NCBI RefSeq assembly: GCF_003952945.1
Contig: NZ_QXGK01000006.1
Coordinates: forward strand, 55,262 to 119,261
DNA from: Bifidobacterium samirii
Lineage (GTDB): Bacteria; Actinomycetota; Actinomycetes; Actinomycetales; Bifidobacteriaceae
Reading direction: 5' to 3'
DNA length: 64,000 nucleotides
Every line of letters starts with the position of its first letter. The stretch's first letter is position 1. The position numbers and the translations under genes are program-made. The notes beneath the pieces were generated by a model that was not told the origin of the DNA, made no database searches, and saw only the letters and a list, made by a program, of their open reading frames with translations. Shown here one piece after another: positions 34,859 through 44,356 of the stretch.

Positions 34859-36499
34859 ATGTCATTCGAGCATCCGAACCGCAGCAACGAAACCATCCGG
34901 GACGTGGAACGCGACATCATGCGCCGCGCCCCCGAACACAACATGACCAACCTGGACCTCGACCGGATGAACCTCATCCTCGACCTGTTCGGCCACCCCG
35001 AGGAGTCGTTCCGCGTCATTCACGTCACCGGCACCAACGGCAAGGGCTCCACCGCGCGCATGGCCGAGGCCATCTGCCGCGCCTACGGCATGCGCACCGG
35101 CCTGTATACGTCGCCGCATCTGGAGCGCATCAACGAACGCATCGCCATCGACGGCCAGCAGCTGAGCGACGACGACTTCATCGACGCATGGGACCAGGTC
35201 AAGGGCATCGTCGACCTCGTCGACGCGCGCATGGACCAGCTCGGCAAGCCGCGCATGAGCTTCTTCGAGGTCCTCACCGCCATGGCCATCTGGAAGTTCG
35301 CCGACGCCCCCGTCGACGTGGCCGTCATGGAGGTCGGCATGGGCGGCCGCTGGGACGCCACCAACGCGATCGACGCCGACGCCGCCGTCATCGGCCCCAT
35401 CGACATGGACCACATGGCATGGCTGGGCGACACCGTCGAACAGATCGCCGAGACGAAGGCCGGCATCATCAAGCCCGGCTGCACCGTCGTCGTCGGCCGC
35501 CAGCCGCACGAGGACGAGGTCATGCCGATCCTCGAGGCCGAGGCGCGCACCAAGGGCGCCCGGATCGTGCGCGACGGCCACGAGATGGAGGTCGTCTCGC
35601 GCATGCCCGCCGTCGGCGGCCAGGTCGCCACCCTCGCCACGCCGCTCGGTACCTACACGGAGGTCCCGGTCGCCAAGTTCGGCGAACACCAGGCCCACAA
35701 CGCGCTCGCGGCGCTCGCCGCCGCCGAGGCCGTCATCCCCGTCTCCGGCGCGCTCGACGGCGACCTGGTCGCCGAGGCGCTCGGCGGCGTCAAGGTGCCC
35801 GGCCGCATCGAACAGGTGCGCACGTCGCCGACCATCATCATCGACGGCGGCCACAACGTCAACGCCGCCGAGGCGCTGCGCGACGCCATCGAGGAGAACT
35901 ACCACTTCGAGCAGCTCGTCGCCGTCGTCGCGATGATGGGCGACAAGCAGGTCGAGGAGTATCTGGGCGTGATCGAACCGGTCGTCAGCCGCATCATCGT
36001 CACCGAGAACTCGTGGCGCGAACGCGTCATGCCCGCCGAGGAGCTGGAGAAGGTCGCCGTGCGCGTGTTCGGCCCCGACCGCGTCACCCGCATCGACGAC
36101 CTGCCCGACGCGATCCAGGAGGCCGTCAACGAGGTCGACGCCGAGGACGAGCTGGGCGTCGGCTACGGCCGCGGCGTGCTCGTGTGCGGCAGTTTCGTGA
36201 CCGCCGGCGACGCGCGTACGATGCTCGAGGAGCGCATGAACCCCGACCTGGCCCGTCCCAAGGCGCAGCGCGTCAACCCGACGCTCGACGCCGCGCTGCC
36301 GGGCGCCGATGCCGCCGAGGCGGCGGACGCGGCCGAACCGGACGCCGACGAGGACTTCGCCACCGACGCGAACCCCGACTTCGACGCCGAGGACTTCACC
36401 GGACTGGGCCTGCGCCGCCGTCTGGCCAAAGCCTCCGCCCGGTCGGCCGGCGACGGCGAGGACGGTACGGGCTCCGACCTCGACGCCTTCGAGGAGTAA
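34859..36499 (+). CDS. folC: Folylpolyglutamate synthase / dihydrofolate synthase
   Basis: This 546-residue Mur-ligase-family protein has the P-loop HVTGTNGKGSTARMAEA near residue 60, YTSPHLERINERI and the C-terminal GGHNVNAAEAL segment. It adds glutamate to folates (and possibly to dihydropteroate). I start at 34859 after AGTGAGGACAC; other upstream starts lack a better site. The last 80 residues are an acidic, Ala-rich tail (ADAAEAADAAEPDADEDF) not needed for the fold. The smc gene begins 7 bases after the stop. Confidence 0.9.
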   Translation: MSFEHPNRSNETIRDVERDIMRRAPEHNMTNLDLDRMNLILDLFGHPEESFRVIHVTGTNGKGSTARMAEAICRAYGMRTGLYTSPHLERINERIAIDGQQLSDDDFIDAWDQVKGIVDLVDARMDQLGKPRMSFFEVLTAMAIWKFADAPVDVAVMEVGMGGRWDATNAIDADAAVIGPIDMDHMAWLGDTVEQIAETKAGIIKPGCTVVVGRQPHEDEVMPILEAEARTKGARIVRDGHEMEVVSRMPAVGGQVATLATPLGTYTEVPVAKFGEHQAHNALAALAAAEAVIPVSGALDGDLVAEALGGVKVPGRIEQVRTSPTIIIDGGHNVNAAEALRDAIEENYHFEQLVAVVAMMGDKQVEEYLGVIEPVVSRIIVTENSWRERVMPAEELEKVAVRVFGPDRVTRIDDLPDAIQEAVNEVDAEDELGVGYGRGVLVCGSFVTAGDARTMLEERMNPDLARPKAQRVNPTLDAALPGADAAEAADAAEPDADEDFATDANPDFDAEDFTGLGLRRRLAKASARSAGDGEDGTGSDLDAFEE

Positions 36500-36506
36500 C
36501 GCCCCG

Positions 36507-39500
36507 GTGCATCTCAAGGAACTCACCCTCAAAGGCTTCAAATCCTTCGCGTCGCCCACCACGCTGCGCTTCGAACCCGGCATCACCGCCGTCGTCGGCC
36601 CCAACGGGTCCGGCAAGTCGAACATCGTCGACGCGCTCGCCTGGGTCATGGGCGAACAGGGCGCGCGCAACCTGCGCGGCACCTCGATGGAGGACGTGAT
36701 CTTCGCCGGCACCGCCACCCGGCCCGCGCTCGGCCGCGCCCAGGTGACGCTCACCATCGACAACGCCGACGGCACGCTCGACATCGACTACACGGAAGTG
36801 ACGATCTCGCGCACCCTGTTCCGCAACGGCGGCTCCGAATACGCGATCAACGGCACCCCCTGCCGTCTGCTCGACGTCCAGGAGCTGCTCAGCGACACCG
36901 GACTGGGCCAGCAGATGCACGTCATCGTCGGCCAGGGCCGCCTCGACGCGATTCTGCGCGCCGACCCGGCCGGCCACCGCGCGTTCATCGAAGAGGCCGC
37001 CGGCATCCTCAAGCACCGCCGACGCAAGGAGCGCGCGCTCAGGAAGCTCGCCAACACCGAGACGAACCTCGCCCGGCTCGACGACCTGCTGGGCGAGATC
37101 CGACGCCAGATGGGACCGCTCGGCCGGCAGGCGCGCGTCTCGCGCAAGGCCGACGGCATCCAGATCGCCCTGCGCGACGCCACCGCCCGACTCATCGCCG
37201 CCGACGCGGTCGACGCCGCCGCACGGCGAGACGCGATCCGCGCCGAACTGACCGGCGTACGCCACGACCTGAACGAGCGCCGCCGCGAACTGGCCCGCAT
37301 CCGCCTGCGCATCGAACAGGTCGAGGCCGCCTCGCTCGACGCTTCCCCCGCGATGGCGCTCATCAACGGCCACTGGCACGAGCTGACCCGGCTGCGCGAA
37401 CGCCTCCACGCGCTCGCCGCGCTCGCCGACGAACGCACCGCGGCCCTCGAAGCGTCGGTCGAGGAGCATCCGGGGGAGAACCCCGACGTGCTGCGCGCCC
37501 GCGCCGACGAACTCGCCGGCCAGGCCGCCGACATCCGCCGCGCCGCCGACGACGCCAAACAGGCCTACGACCAGGCCGTGCGCCTCGCCGCCGACGACGA
37601 GCATGCGCTCGCCGACGTGCGGCGCACGATGGCCGAACTGCGCCGCAGCGCGCAGGAGCGCGACGAGCATGCGATGCGGCTGCGCCAGTCCATCGCCCGC
37701 GCCGAATCCGCGATCGCCCTGACCGAGGCGCGCAGCCGCGACTTCGCCGCCGAACGCGACACGACGCTCGCCCGGCGCGAGGAATGCGCCCGGCGGATCG
37801 AGGCGCTGCGCGCCGCGGCGGTCGGCGACGGCGACGACGGGTCGGCCGCGCTCGACGAGGCCCGGCATCTGCTGTCGGCGCGGCAGAACCTGCTCAACGA
37901 CCTGACCGAACGCCGCCACGACACCGAAGGCCGGATCATCTCGCTGAACGCGAAGGCCGACGCGCTGACCGACGCGCTCGACCACCGCGACGCCGCCGAC
38001 GCGCTCGCCCACGATCCGGCCGCCGGCATGCTGGGCCGCCTGACCGACTTCATCCGCGTCGAGGAGGGCTGGGAGGAGGCGGTCTCGCACGCGCTGGCGG
38101 CGTTCTCCGGAGCGATCGTCGTGCCGGACACGGATGCGGCCGCGCATGCGCTGGCCCGCGCCCGCGAAGGCCGTATGGGACGCATGGCCGCGCTCGCTCC
38201 GCTGCCGGCGGCAACCGACGTTGCCGGCGACGACGGGGATTCGGATGGCATGACCGGCGACAACGGTTCGGCCGGGTCGGCCGCCGCGCTCGTGCACGCC
38301 AACCCGCAGGCGCCCGACGCGGCGCAGGCGCAGGCCGTCGTGCGCGCCGTACGGGTGCTGCTCGAAGACGTGGCGGCCGCGGCCACGCTCGACGAGGCGA
38401 TGGACACGGTCCGCGACGGCCGGGCCATGCAGGCCGTCACCCGCGACGGCGAGCTCGTCAACCGGGTCGCCGTCGCCGGCGGCTCGTCGTCGGCCCAGAG
38501 CGACCTGGCGCTGGCGGCGCGCCGCGACAAGGCGCTCGATCAGGTCCGCGACCTGCGCGTCGCACTCGACCGGATCGAGGCCGAGCTGGCCGACGCCCGC
38601 CGTCTGCGCGACGAGGCCCGAGCCGGCGTGGAACGCGCCACGGCCATGCACGCCGAACGCCGGGTGCGCGCCCAGCAGGCCGCCAAGGCGATGGAGGACG
38701 CCGAGGCCGCGCTGCGCGCATGCGACGTCCGCCTCGGGGCGGTCGACGAACGCATCGCCGCCAATGCGAAGGACGCGGCGGCGCACCGGGCCGAAGCGGA
38801 CCGTCTGACCGGCGAACTGGAGACGCTCACCGCATTGCGCGACGGCGACGTCGACCCGGCGTCGCTGGAACAACGCGAACGCGAACTCGACGCGTCGCTG
38901 CGCGCCGCGCGCGAACGCGAGGTCGAGACGCGTCTGGCCTGGTCGGAGACCGACCGCAAGGCCGAATCGTTCTCCCGTCAGGCGGGCATGCTGCGCGACC
39001 AGGCCGAGGAGTCCGCGCAGCGGCTGGCGCGCATCGCCGAACGCAACGCGCAGCGACGGGCCAAGGCCGAACGTCTGCGCGCGATCGGCGGGCAGGCGCG
39101 CGCGGCAGTCGCCCTCGCCGAGCAGGCTTTGACGCATGTGGATGAGGAGCGCGATACGCTGCAGACCGCTGCGGCGTCGCACGACGAGGAGCTGCGACGG
39201 CTGCGCGCCGAACGCGACGCGGTCGAACCGCAGGTCAACGACCTGACGGTGCGCGAACATGCGCTCGACGTGGACCGCGAGCGCGTGGCCGCGCAGGTCA
39301 CGGCCGTCGAACAGCGCACCTCGGACGAACTGGGCATGGACGTGGAAACGCTGGTGCGCGACTACGGGCCGGACAATCCGGTGCCGGTGCTCGACGAGGG
39401 CGGCGCCCCCGTGCCGGCCGCCGAGTCGTCCGACTCCGACTCCGCGACCGAGGTTGGAACCGAGGCCGGAACCAGGGAAGAAGCGGACCGAGCCGCGTCG

Positions 39501-40190
39501 GACCGTTGGCTCACCGTCCCCTTCGACCGGGCCGAACAGGAGGAGCGCGTGCGCAAGGCGCGGCGCGACCTGGCCGCGCTGGGCCGCATCAACCCGCTGG
39601 CCATCGAGGAGTACGAGGCGCTGCAGACGCGCAACCGCTACCTCAACGACCAGCGCAACGACGTGGCCGCCTCGCGCGACGACCTGATGGGTCTGATCCG
39701 CGAGCTCGACGCGACGATGGCCGACGTGTTCCGCTCCGCGTTCGACGACACGGCCGCCGCGTTCGAGACGATGTTCGCCACGCTGTTCCCGGGCGGCTCC
39801 GGTCGGCTGCGTCTGGAGGACCCGTCCGACCCGTTGACGAGCGGCGTGATCGTGGAGGCGCGGCCGGCCGGCAAGCGCGTGCGCCAGCTGAGCCTGCTGT
39901 CGGGCGGCGAACGCTCGCTGACCGCGTTGGCGCTGCTGCTGGCGATCTTCGCGGCGCGCCCCAGCCCGTTCTACGTGATGGACGAGGTCGAGGCGGCGCT
40001 CGACGACGCGAACCTGACGCGCCTGCTGGACGCGTTCGGCCGGCTGCGCGACCGTGCGCAGCTGATCGTCATCACCCACCAGCAGCGCACGATGGCGATC
40101 GCCGATGCGCTCTACGGGGTGACGATGCGTGACGACGGCGTGACCGCGGTCGTCAGCCAGCGTCTCGCCGGCCGCCGCGACGATGAGTGA
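36507..40190 (+). CDS. smc: Chromosome segregation protein SMC
   Basis: The GTG start at 36507 uses the GAGGAG at the end of folC, giving 1227 residues. Layout is full SMC: N-terminal ATPase with Walker A VVGPNGSGKSNIVDAL, a coiled coil, the hinge near residues 500-660 (FSGAIVVPDTDAAAHALARA; a Gly/Asp-rich loop GDDGDSDGMTGDNGS), a second coiled coil, and the C-terminal ATPase with signature LLSGGERSLTALAL and Walker B FYVMDEVEAALDDAN. With ScpA/ScpB it condenses and aligns newly replicated chromosomes. Acidic insertions (about 970-1000) interrupt the second coil. Confidence 0.95.
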   Translation: MHLKELTLKGFKSFASPTTLRFEPGITAVVGPNGSGKSNIVDALAWVMGEQGARNLRGTSMEDVIFAGTATRPALGRAQVTLTIDNADGTLDIDYTEVTISRTLFRNGGSEYAINGTPCRLLDVQELLSDTGLGQQMHVIVGQGRLDAILRADPAGHRAFIEEAAGILKHRRRKERALRKLANTETNLARLDDLLGEIRRQMGPLGRQARVSRKADGIQIALRDATARLIAADAVDAAARRDAIRAELTGVRHDLNERRRELARIRLRIEQVEAASLDASPAMALINGHWHELTRLRERLHALAALADERTAALEASVEEHPGENPDVLRARADELAGQAADIRRAADDAKQAYDQAVRLAADDEHALADVRRTMAELRRSAQERDEHAMRLRQSIARAESAIALTEARSRDFAAERDTTLARREECARRIEALRAAAVGDGDDGSAALDEARHLLSARQNLLNDLTERRHDTEGRIISLNAKADALTDALDHRDAADALAHDPAAGMLGRLTDFIRVEEGWEEAVSHALAAFSGAIVVPDTDAAAHALARAREGRMGRMAALAPLPAATDVAGDDGDSDGMTGDNGSAGSAAALVHANPQAPDAAQAQAVVRAVRVLLEDVAAAATLDEAMDTVRDGRAMQAVTRDGELVNRVAVAGGSSSAQSDLALAARRDKALDQVRDLRVALDRIEAELADARRLRDEARAGVERATAMHAERRVRAQQAAKAMEDAEAALRACDVRLGAVDERIAANAKDAAAHRAEADRLTGELETLTALRDGDVDPASLEQRERELDASLRAAREREVETRLAWSETDRKAESFSRQAGMLRDQAEESAQRLARIAERNAQRRAKAERLRAIGGQARAAVALAEQALTHVDEERDTLQTAAASHDEELRRLRAERDAVEPQVNDLTVREHALDVDRERVAAQVTAVEQRTSDELGMDVETLVRDYGPDNPVPVLDEGGAPVPAAESSDSDSATEVGTEAGTREEADRAASDRWLTVPFDRAEQEERVRKARRDLAALGRINPLAIEEYEALQTRNRYLNDQRNDVAASRDDLMGLIRELDATMADVFRSAFDDTAAAFETMFATLFPGGSGRLRLEDPSDPLTSGVIVEARPAGKRVRQLSLLSGGERSLTALALLLAIFAARPSPFYVMDEVEAALDDANLTRLLDAFGRLRDRAQLIVITHQQRTMAIADALYGVTMRDDGVTAVVSQRLAGRRDDE

Positions 40191-40245
40191 CACCGCGTGA
40201 CGCCGCGCATCGCCGTCATGACGCGATGACCGGCACGACATGAAC

Positions 40246-40282
40246 GATGGCCTCCCCTCGCGGGCTGCGAGGGGAGGCCATC
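40246..40282. terminator. Terminator between smc and femAB-like gene
   Basis: A perfect 16-bp stem (40246-40261 with 40267-40282) and GGGCT loop between convergent genes. Confidence 0.85.
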
Positions 40283-40329
40283 ATCGTATCTATGCCGCCG
40301 TGCCGGTCATGCCGCCGCAGCGGCCGCAG

Positions 40330-41337
40330 TCAGCCGCGACGCATCGCGCCGCGCAGCCGCTTGACGAGCCGCAGCACGCCGTACAGGCCGCGCTTGACGG
40401 GCAGGTCGCGTGCGGCGGCGATCGTCACCGTGTCCTCGGCGAACTTCGTCTTGAACGTGTTGAGCGATTTGAGCGAGGGGGCGAAGTCGTTGCCGATGCC
40501 CATCAGGTCGATGCTCGTGCAGCCGCGCGCGCCCAGCTCGCAGCAGAACGAGTACAGCAGCTTGTCGGGCACGAGGGCGCGCATCACCTCGGTGCGCATG
40601 CACGCATAGTAGTAGACGGCGCGCTCGCCGTTGATCGTCACGATCGCCCAGGCGACGACGCGGCCGTCGACGCGCGCGGCGAACACACGGCAGTGGTCCG
40701 GGCCGAGCGCGGCGACCATGTCGGTGTAGTCGCTCATCGGGGCGGGGGAGAAGCCGTCGCGCGCCGCGGTCTCGACCATCACGTCGTAGTATTCGGCGAA
40801 GTCGGCGAGCGCCTGCCCGGTCTCGTCGGCGCACACGGCGGGGCTTTCACGCAGGGCCTTGCGCACGTCGCGGCGCCCGCGCTTCTTCATGCGGCCCAGG
40901 ATCGCCTCGTCGCCGCCGGTCAGGTCGACGACGACGGTCTCGTTGTACGGCACGGTGGACAGCACGGGGAACGCGCCGGGCGCGTCCATGTGCCACAGGT
41001 CGATGCGCAGGAACGCGACCTTATGGTCGGCCTTGCGCACGAACGCGAGGATCGCGTCGACGGCCTCGCGTTCGGTGGCCTCGTCCGGCCGGGCGGCCCA
41101 TGCGGGGCCGTGCACGGAGCGCAGGTAGTGGTAGCCGTGCGTCTCGTAGTCGATGAGCGAGACGACGGCCAGCAGCGCGTCGCCGCGGCGGATCAGCAGG
41201 CAGCCCCACGGGGTGCGGCCGTCGATGCCGGACTGGTAGCCGGCCCATGCGGCGCTCTGCTCGATCGGCAGGTCGATGCCTGCGCGCGCGGCCTTCGCCT
41301 CCATGTCGGCGGGGGAGGTGCGTTCGATGGTGATCAT
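40330..41337 (-). CDS. FemAB-family aminoacyltransferase (peptidoglycan cross-bridge)
   Basis: I choose 41337 (MITIERTSPADMEAKAA) because an AAGGACACC site sits right before it; an ATG six codons earlier is possible. The 335-residue protein has two GNAT-like halves and the Fem-type basic segment MKKRGRRDVRKALRE near residue 150. Fem transferases use aminoacyl-tRNA to attach bridge amino acids to the side chain of lipid II. It starts inside the end of murE, so stem-peptide synthesis and bridge formation are coupled. The amino acid used is not visible. Confidence 0.85.
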   Translation of the reverse strand: MITIERTSPADMEAKAARAGIDLPIEQSAAWAGYQSGIDGRTPWGCLLIRRGDALLAVVSLIDYETHGYHYLRSVHGPAWAARPDEATEREAVDAILAFVRKADHKVAFLRIDLWHMDAPGAFPVLSTVPYNETVVVDLTGGDEAILGRMKKRGRRDVRKALRESPAVCADETGQALADFAEYYDVMVETAARDGFSPAPMSDYTDMVAALGPDHCRVFAARVDGRVVAWAIVTINGERAVYYYACMRTEVMRALVPDKLLYSFCCELGARGCTSIDLMGIGNDFAPSLKSLNTFKTKFAEDTVTIAAARDLPVKRGLYGVLRLVKRLRGAMRRG

Positions 41338-41351
41338 GGTGTCCTTCCTGG

Positions 41352-42971
41352 TCATGCGTGCTGGTCGTTCGTGTCGGGCTCAGTCTCGAGGCCGGGCGTC
41401 GCGAGGCAGAACAGGCGGGCGACCACATGGTCGTCGCCCTCGTAGGGGACGTGGCGGTTGAGGTCCTTGATCCAGCGTTCGTCGCCTTTGCCGATGACGA
41501 GCAGCACGTCGAGGCGGCCATCGTCGGCGCGCGCCTCGCGTACGGCCTGTTCGATGGCCTGCGTGCGGTCGAGGATGATGTCGGCGTCCACGCGCGGGTC
41601 GGTCACGTACGAGCGCATGTGCTCGCAGATGTCGATGATGGGTTCGGTGTCGGTGTCCTCGGCGGTCAGGATGAGCCGGTCGATGCGGTGCTGGGCCGCT
41701 TCGACGATGTCGCGGCGGCGGTCGACGGCCTTGTTGCCGGCCGATCCGGTGATGAGCGTGACGCGGGGGCGGCGCTCGCCGAAGCGTTCGTCGACGAAGT
41801 CGAGCAGCGCGCCGACCGACGCGCGGTTGTGCGCGTAGTCGACGACGGCGACGGTGTCGGAGAGCGTGTCGTCGAAGCGTTCCATACGGCCGGCGACGCG
41901 CACCGGTTCGATGGCGTGCAGTGCGCGTCGCGCGTCGGCGTCGTCGAGCGGCATGCCGGCGGCGCGCGCGATGGCGACGGCCGCGGCGGCGTTGCAGTAG
42001 TTGAAGTCGCCGTCGAGCGTCAGCCGGTATTCGCCCAGGTCGGCGCCGTCGGCGAGGATGCGCCACGCGCTGCGCGACGCGTCGGCGGGGACGGCGATGA
42101 CGGTCGGCTCGCCGGCGGATGCGGCCGCGTCGGCTCGGTCGCGCAGCGCGAACGTGGCGACCGGCACGCCCGCACGGGCGGCGTCCTGCCGCACGAGCGG
42201 GGCGACCGCGCAGTCGGCGCCGAGGACGAGCGTGCGCGCGTTGGCGACGATGCGGCGCTTGCAGTGCAGATAGTCCTCGAGCGAGGGGTGCTCGATGGGG
42301 CTGATGTGGTCGGGGGAGAAGTTGAGGAACGCGGCCACGTCGAACGTGATCCCGTGGACGCGCTCGACCTTGTACGCCTGCGAGGAGACCTCCATGACGA
42401 GGTAGCGCATGCCGTTGTCGACGGCGGTGCGCATCATGCGCAGCGCGTCGAGGCTTTCGGGCGTGGTCAGGTCGGATTCGACGTAGGTGCGGCCGTCGAG
42501 GCAGTTGTCGACGGACGAGAACAGCGCGCAGCGGCCGTGCGAGTACGCGTTGAGGATCGCCTGCGTGAAGTACGCGGTGGTGGACTTGCCCTTCGTGCCG
42601 GTGATGCCGATGACGGTCAGATCGTCCTGCGGGCGGCCGAAGAACTCGGCGGCCAGCAGGCTCATCGCCTTGCGCACGTCGTCGACGATGAGGCCGGGGG
42701 CGTGCGTGGCGGCCGACAGGTCCGTTTCGGCGACGTAGGCGGCGAGCCCGCGCGCGTCGATCCCGTCGAGGTACTCGGCCTTGAAACGGCCCTTGCAGCA
42801 CAGGAGCGACCCGTCGGCCACGGTGCGCGTGTCGTAGGTGATGTCGGTGAACGGACGGTCGTGGCCGGCCACGTCGGTCGGGTCGAGCGTCCAGCGGCCG
42901 TCGGCGATGATCTCGCGCAGCAGATGATGCTCGTCGAGCAGGCGTGCGGCCGATTGCAGGGTCAGAGTCAT
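41352..42971 (-). CDS. murE: UDP-N-acetylmuramoyl-tripeptide synthetase, MurE-type
   Basis: The start at 42971 follows AAAGGGAGAATTCGC, giving 539 residues. It shows the Mur-ligase P-loop GITGTKGKSTTAYF near 120, MEVSSQAYKVERV and VVDYAHNRASVGALLDF. The DNPR motif that selects meso-diaminopimelate is replaced by EDTDTEPI, which points to L-lysine or L-ornithine as substrate, in line with bifidobacterial walls. The overlapping FemAB gene supports a bridged peptidoglycan. Confidence 0.9.
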   Translation of the reverse strand: MTLTLQSAARLLDEHHLLREIIADGRWTLDPTDVAGHDRPFTDITYDTRTVADGSLLCCKGRFKAEYLDGIDARGLAAYVAETDLSAATHAPGLIVDDVRKAMSLLAAEFFGRPQDDLTVIGITGTKGKSTTAYFTQAILNAYSHGRCALFSSVDNCLDGRTYVESDLTTPESLDALRMMRTAVDNGMRYLVMEVSSQAYKVERVHGITFDVAAFLNFSPDHISPIEHPSLEDYLHCKRRIVANARTLVLGADCAVAPLVRQDAARAGVPVATFALRDRADAAASAGEPTVIAVPADASRSAWRILADGADLGEYRLTLDGDFNYCNAAAAVAIARAAGMPLDDADARRALHAIEPVRVAGRMERFDDTLSDTVAVVDYAHNRASVGALLDFVDERFGERRPRVTLITGSAGNKAVDRRRDIVEAAQHRIDRLILTAEDTDTEPIIDICEHMRSYVTDPRVDADIILDRTQAIEQAVREARADDGRLDVLLVIGKGDERWIKDLNRHVPYEGDDHVVARLFCLATPGLETEPDTNDQHA

Positions 42972-43130
42972 GCGAATTCTCCCTTTGTGATACCGACTAG
43001 CCATTCTAGCGTGCGGAATGTGCATGTTCGGTGGCCGCTGCGGCGTTTCCCGCCGCGTCCGGACCGCGTCCGCGCCGGCCCGGACGCGGCGGGCGCGGCC
43101 CCGACCGCGGGGCCGCTACAATAAGGTGCC

Positions 43131-43823
43131 GTGACAGACGAGCGGAACGCGCCGGACCGGCCGGCGGAGACGATGGGCGAGCGCCGCCGGCGCTTCGAGC
43201 GGCTCGCCATGCCCGCCGTGGACGCGCTCTACCGGCAGGCGATGAAGCTGACCAACAACGCCGACGACGCGCAGGATCTGGTGCAGGACACGTTCGAACG
43301 CGCGTTCAAGGCGTTCGACACGTTCACGGAGGGCACGAACTTCGAGGCGTGGATGACCACGATCGAACGCAACGCGTACTTCAACCAGTATGCGAAGGCC
43401 AAGCGCCGCCCGCAGCGGGCGAACGACGCGACCGGCGAATACGACGACTGGGACGTGTACGCGGCCTCCGAGCATGCGTCGGAGGGGCTCAAGTCGGCCG
43501 AGCAGGAGTATTTCGACGCGTTCGCGCCCGAGGAGATCCTCGCCGCGCTGGAACATCTGTCGCCGGAGCGCCGTCAGGTGTTCATCGACACGGCCATCGA
43601 CGGCAAGACGTACCGGCAGGTGGCCGACGAGCAGGGCGTGGCGATCGGCACGGTGATGAGCCGGCTCAACCGGGCGCGCACCCAGCTCAAGCGCGAGCTG
43701 GCGTCGTACGCGCGCGAACGCGGCTACGGGAGCGGGGGTTCACCGTCCGCGAAGCGCGCCGGCGCGGACGATAATGGGAACAGGACCTCTGGGACGAACG
43801 GGAACGGGGAGGAACGCTCATGA
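43131..43823 (+). CDS. ECF RNA polymerase sigma factor (SigH/SigR-like)
   Basis: The GTG start at 43131 gives 230 residues. Region 2 lies at about 30-95 (LYRQAMKLTNNADDAQDLVQ, FEAWMTTIERNAYFNQYAK), with the aromatic/charged pattern of the SigH/SigR group that answers thiol stress. Region 4 is at about 140-190 (HLSPERRQVFIDTAIDGKTY, GVAIGTVMSRLNRARTQLKR). A disordered Gly/Asn-rich tail ends it. The next gene overlaps by ATGA and encodes a Cys-rich small protein, as expected for an RsrA-type anti-sigma partner. Oxidative or thiol stress control is inferred from the group. Confidence 0.92.
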   Translation: MTDERNAPDRPAETMGERRRRFERLAMPAVDALYRQAMKLTNNADDAQDLVQDTFERAFKAFDTFTEGTNFEAWMTTIERNAYFNQYAKAKRRPQRANDATGEYDDWDVYAASEHASEGLKSAEQEYFDAFAPEEILAALEHLSPERRQVFIDTAIDGKTYRQVADEQGVAIGTVMSRLNRARTQLKRELASYARERGYGSGGSPSAKRAGADDNGNRTSGTNGNGEERS

Positions 43824-44080
43824 ACGGACAGACCGAACGGCATGGCCATGTGTCGCTGACCCATGTGGGCGCCGACGGCGTCGTCACGCGCACGGACGTG
43901 CATGTCGTCGCCGCGCTCCCGGAGACGTCCGACGACGAATGCTTCGACCCGGAGACGTGCTGCGATGCGATGGAGCGGTCGCTGATCGCCGCGATGCGCG
44001 CCTATCTGCGCCCCGACGTGGCTCCCGAATGTCTGATGGCGCGTCTGCGCGAGACGCTGGACCGCTGCTGCTGCGAATGA
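43820..44080 (+). CDS. Cys-rich anti-sigma factor, RsrA-like
   Basis: This 86-residue protein overlaps the sigma gene by four bases. It has cysteines in ECFDPETCCDAM (about 41-48), one near residue 71 and three in a row at the end (DRCCCE). RsrA-type zinc anti-sigma factors have a CX2CC-like end and a HX3CX2C core; here the core His-Cys-Cys arrangement is not intact, with PECLMARLRETLDRCCCE instead. It probably still binds the sigma factor and responds to redox state, but zinc binding is uncertain. Confidence 0.75.
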   Translation: MNGQTERHGHVSLTHVGADGVVTRTDVHVVAALPETSDDECFDPETCCDAMERSLIAAMRAYLRPDVAPECLMARLRETLDRCCCE

Positions 44081-44152
44081 TCCGGACGGTCCGGCCGGGC
44101 GCAACCGGCCGGACCGGTCCCGGCGGGACTCCGATACGGTTCCGGTAAAGGC

Positions 44153-44186
44153 GGAGGCCCCCCGCAGATCGCTGCGGGGGGCCTCC
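44153..44186. terminator. Bidirectional terminator
   Basis: GGAGGCCCCCCGCAG at 44153-44167 pairs perfectly with 44172-44186 over a 4-base loop; it serves the sigma operon and the convergent bL37 gene. Confidence 0.85.
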
Positions 44187-44208
44187 TTGCGTTATTCACG
44201 CTCAAAGA

Positions 44209-44283
44209 TCAGGCGTTGGGGCGCTTGCCGTGGTTGGCGGCCTTCTTACGACGATCCTTGCGCTTACGTCCGCGCATGCCCAT
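44209..44283 (-). CDS. Large-subunit ribosomal protein bL37
   Basis: A 24-residue, very basic peptide starting MGMRGRKRKDRRKKAANHG and ending KRPNA, behind an AAAGGAGTCCAATC site. It closely resembles the tiny actinobacterial ribosomal protein bL37 (MAKRGRKKR..., ...NHGKRPNA in mycobacteria). It is its own transcription unit, with a strong terminator 23 bp after the stop. Such genes are often missed because of their length. Confidence 0.9.
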   Translation of the reverse strand: MGMRGRKRKDRRKKAANHGKRPNA

Positions 44284-44356
44284 GATTGGACTCCTTTACT
44301 CGATTAATAAGCCTACGGGATTATCGCACACCGTCGCGACGTTCGCAAGCCGGCGT

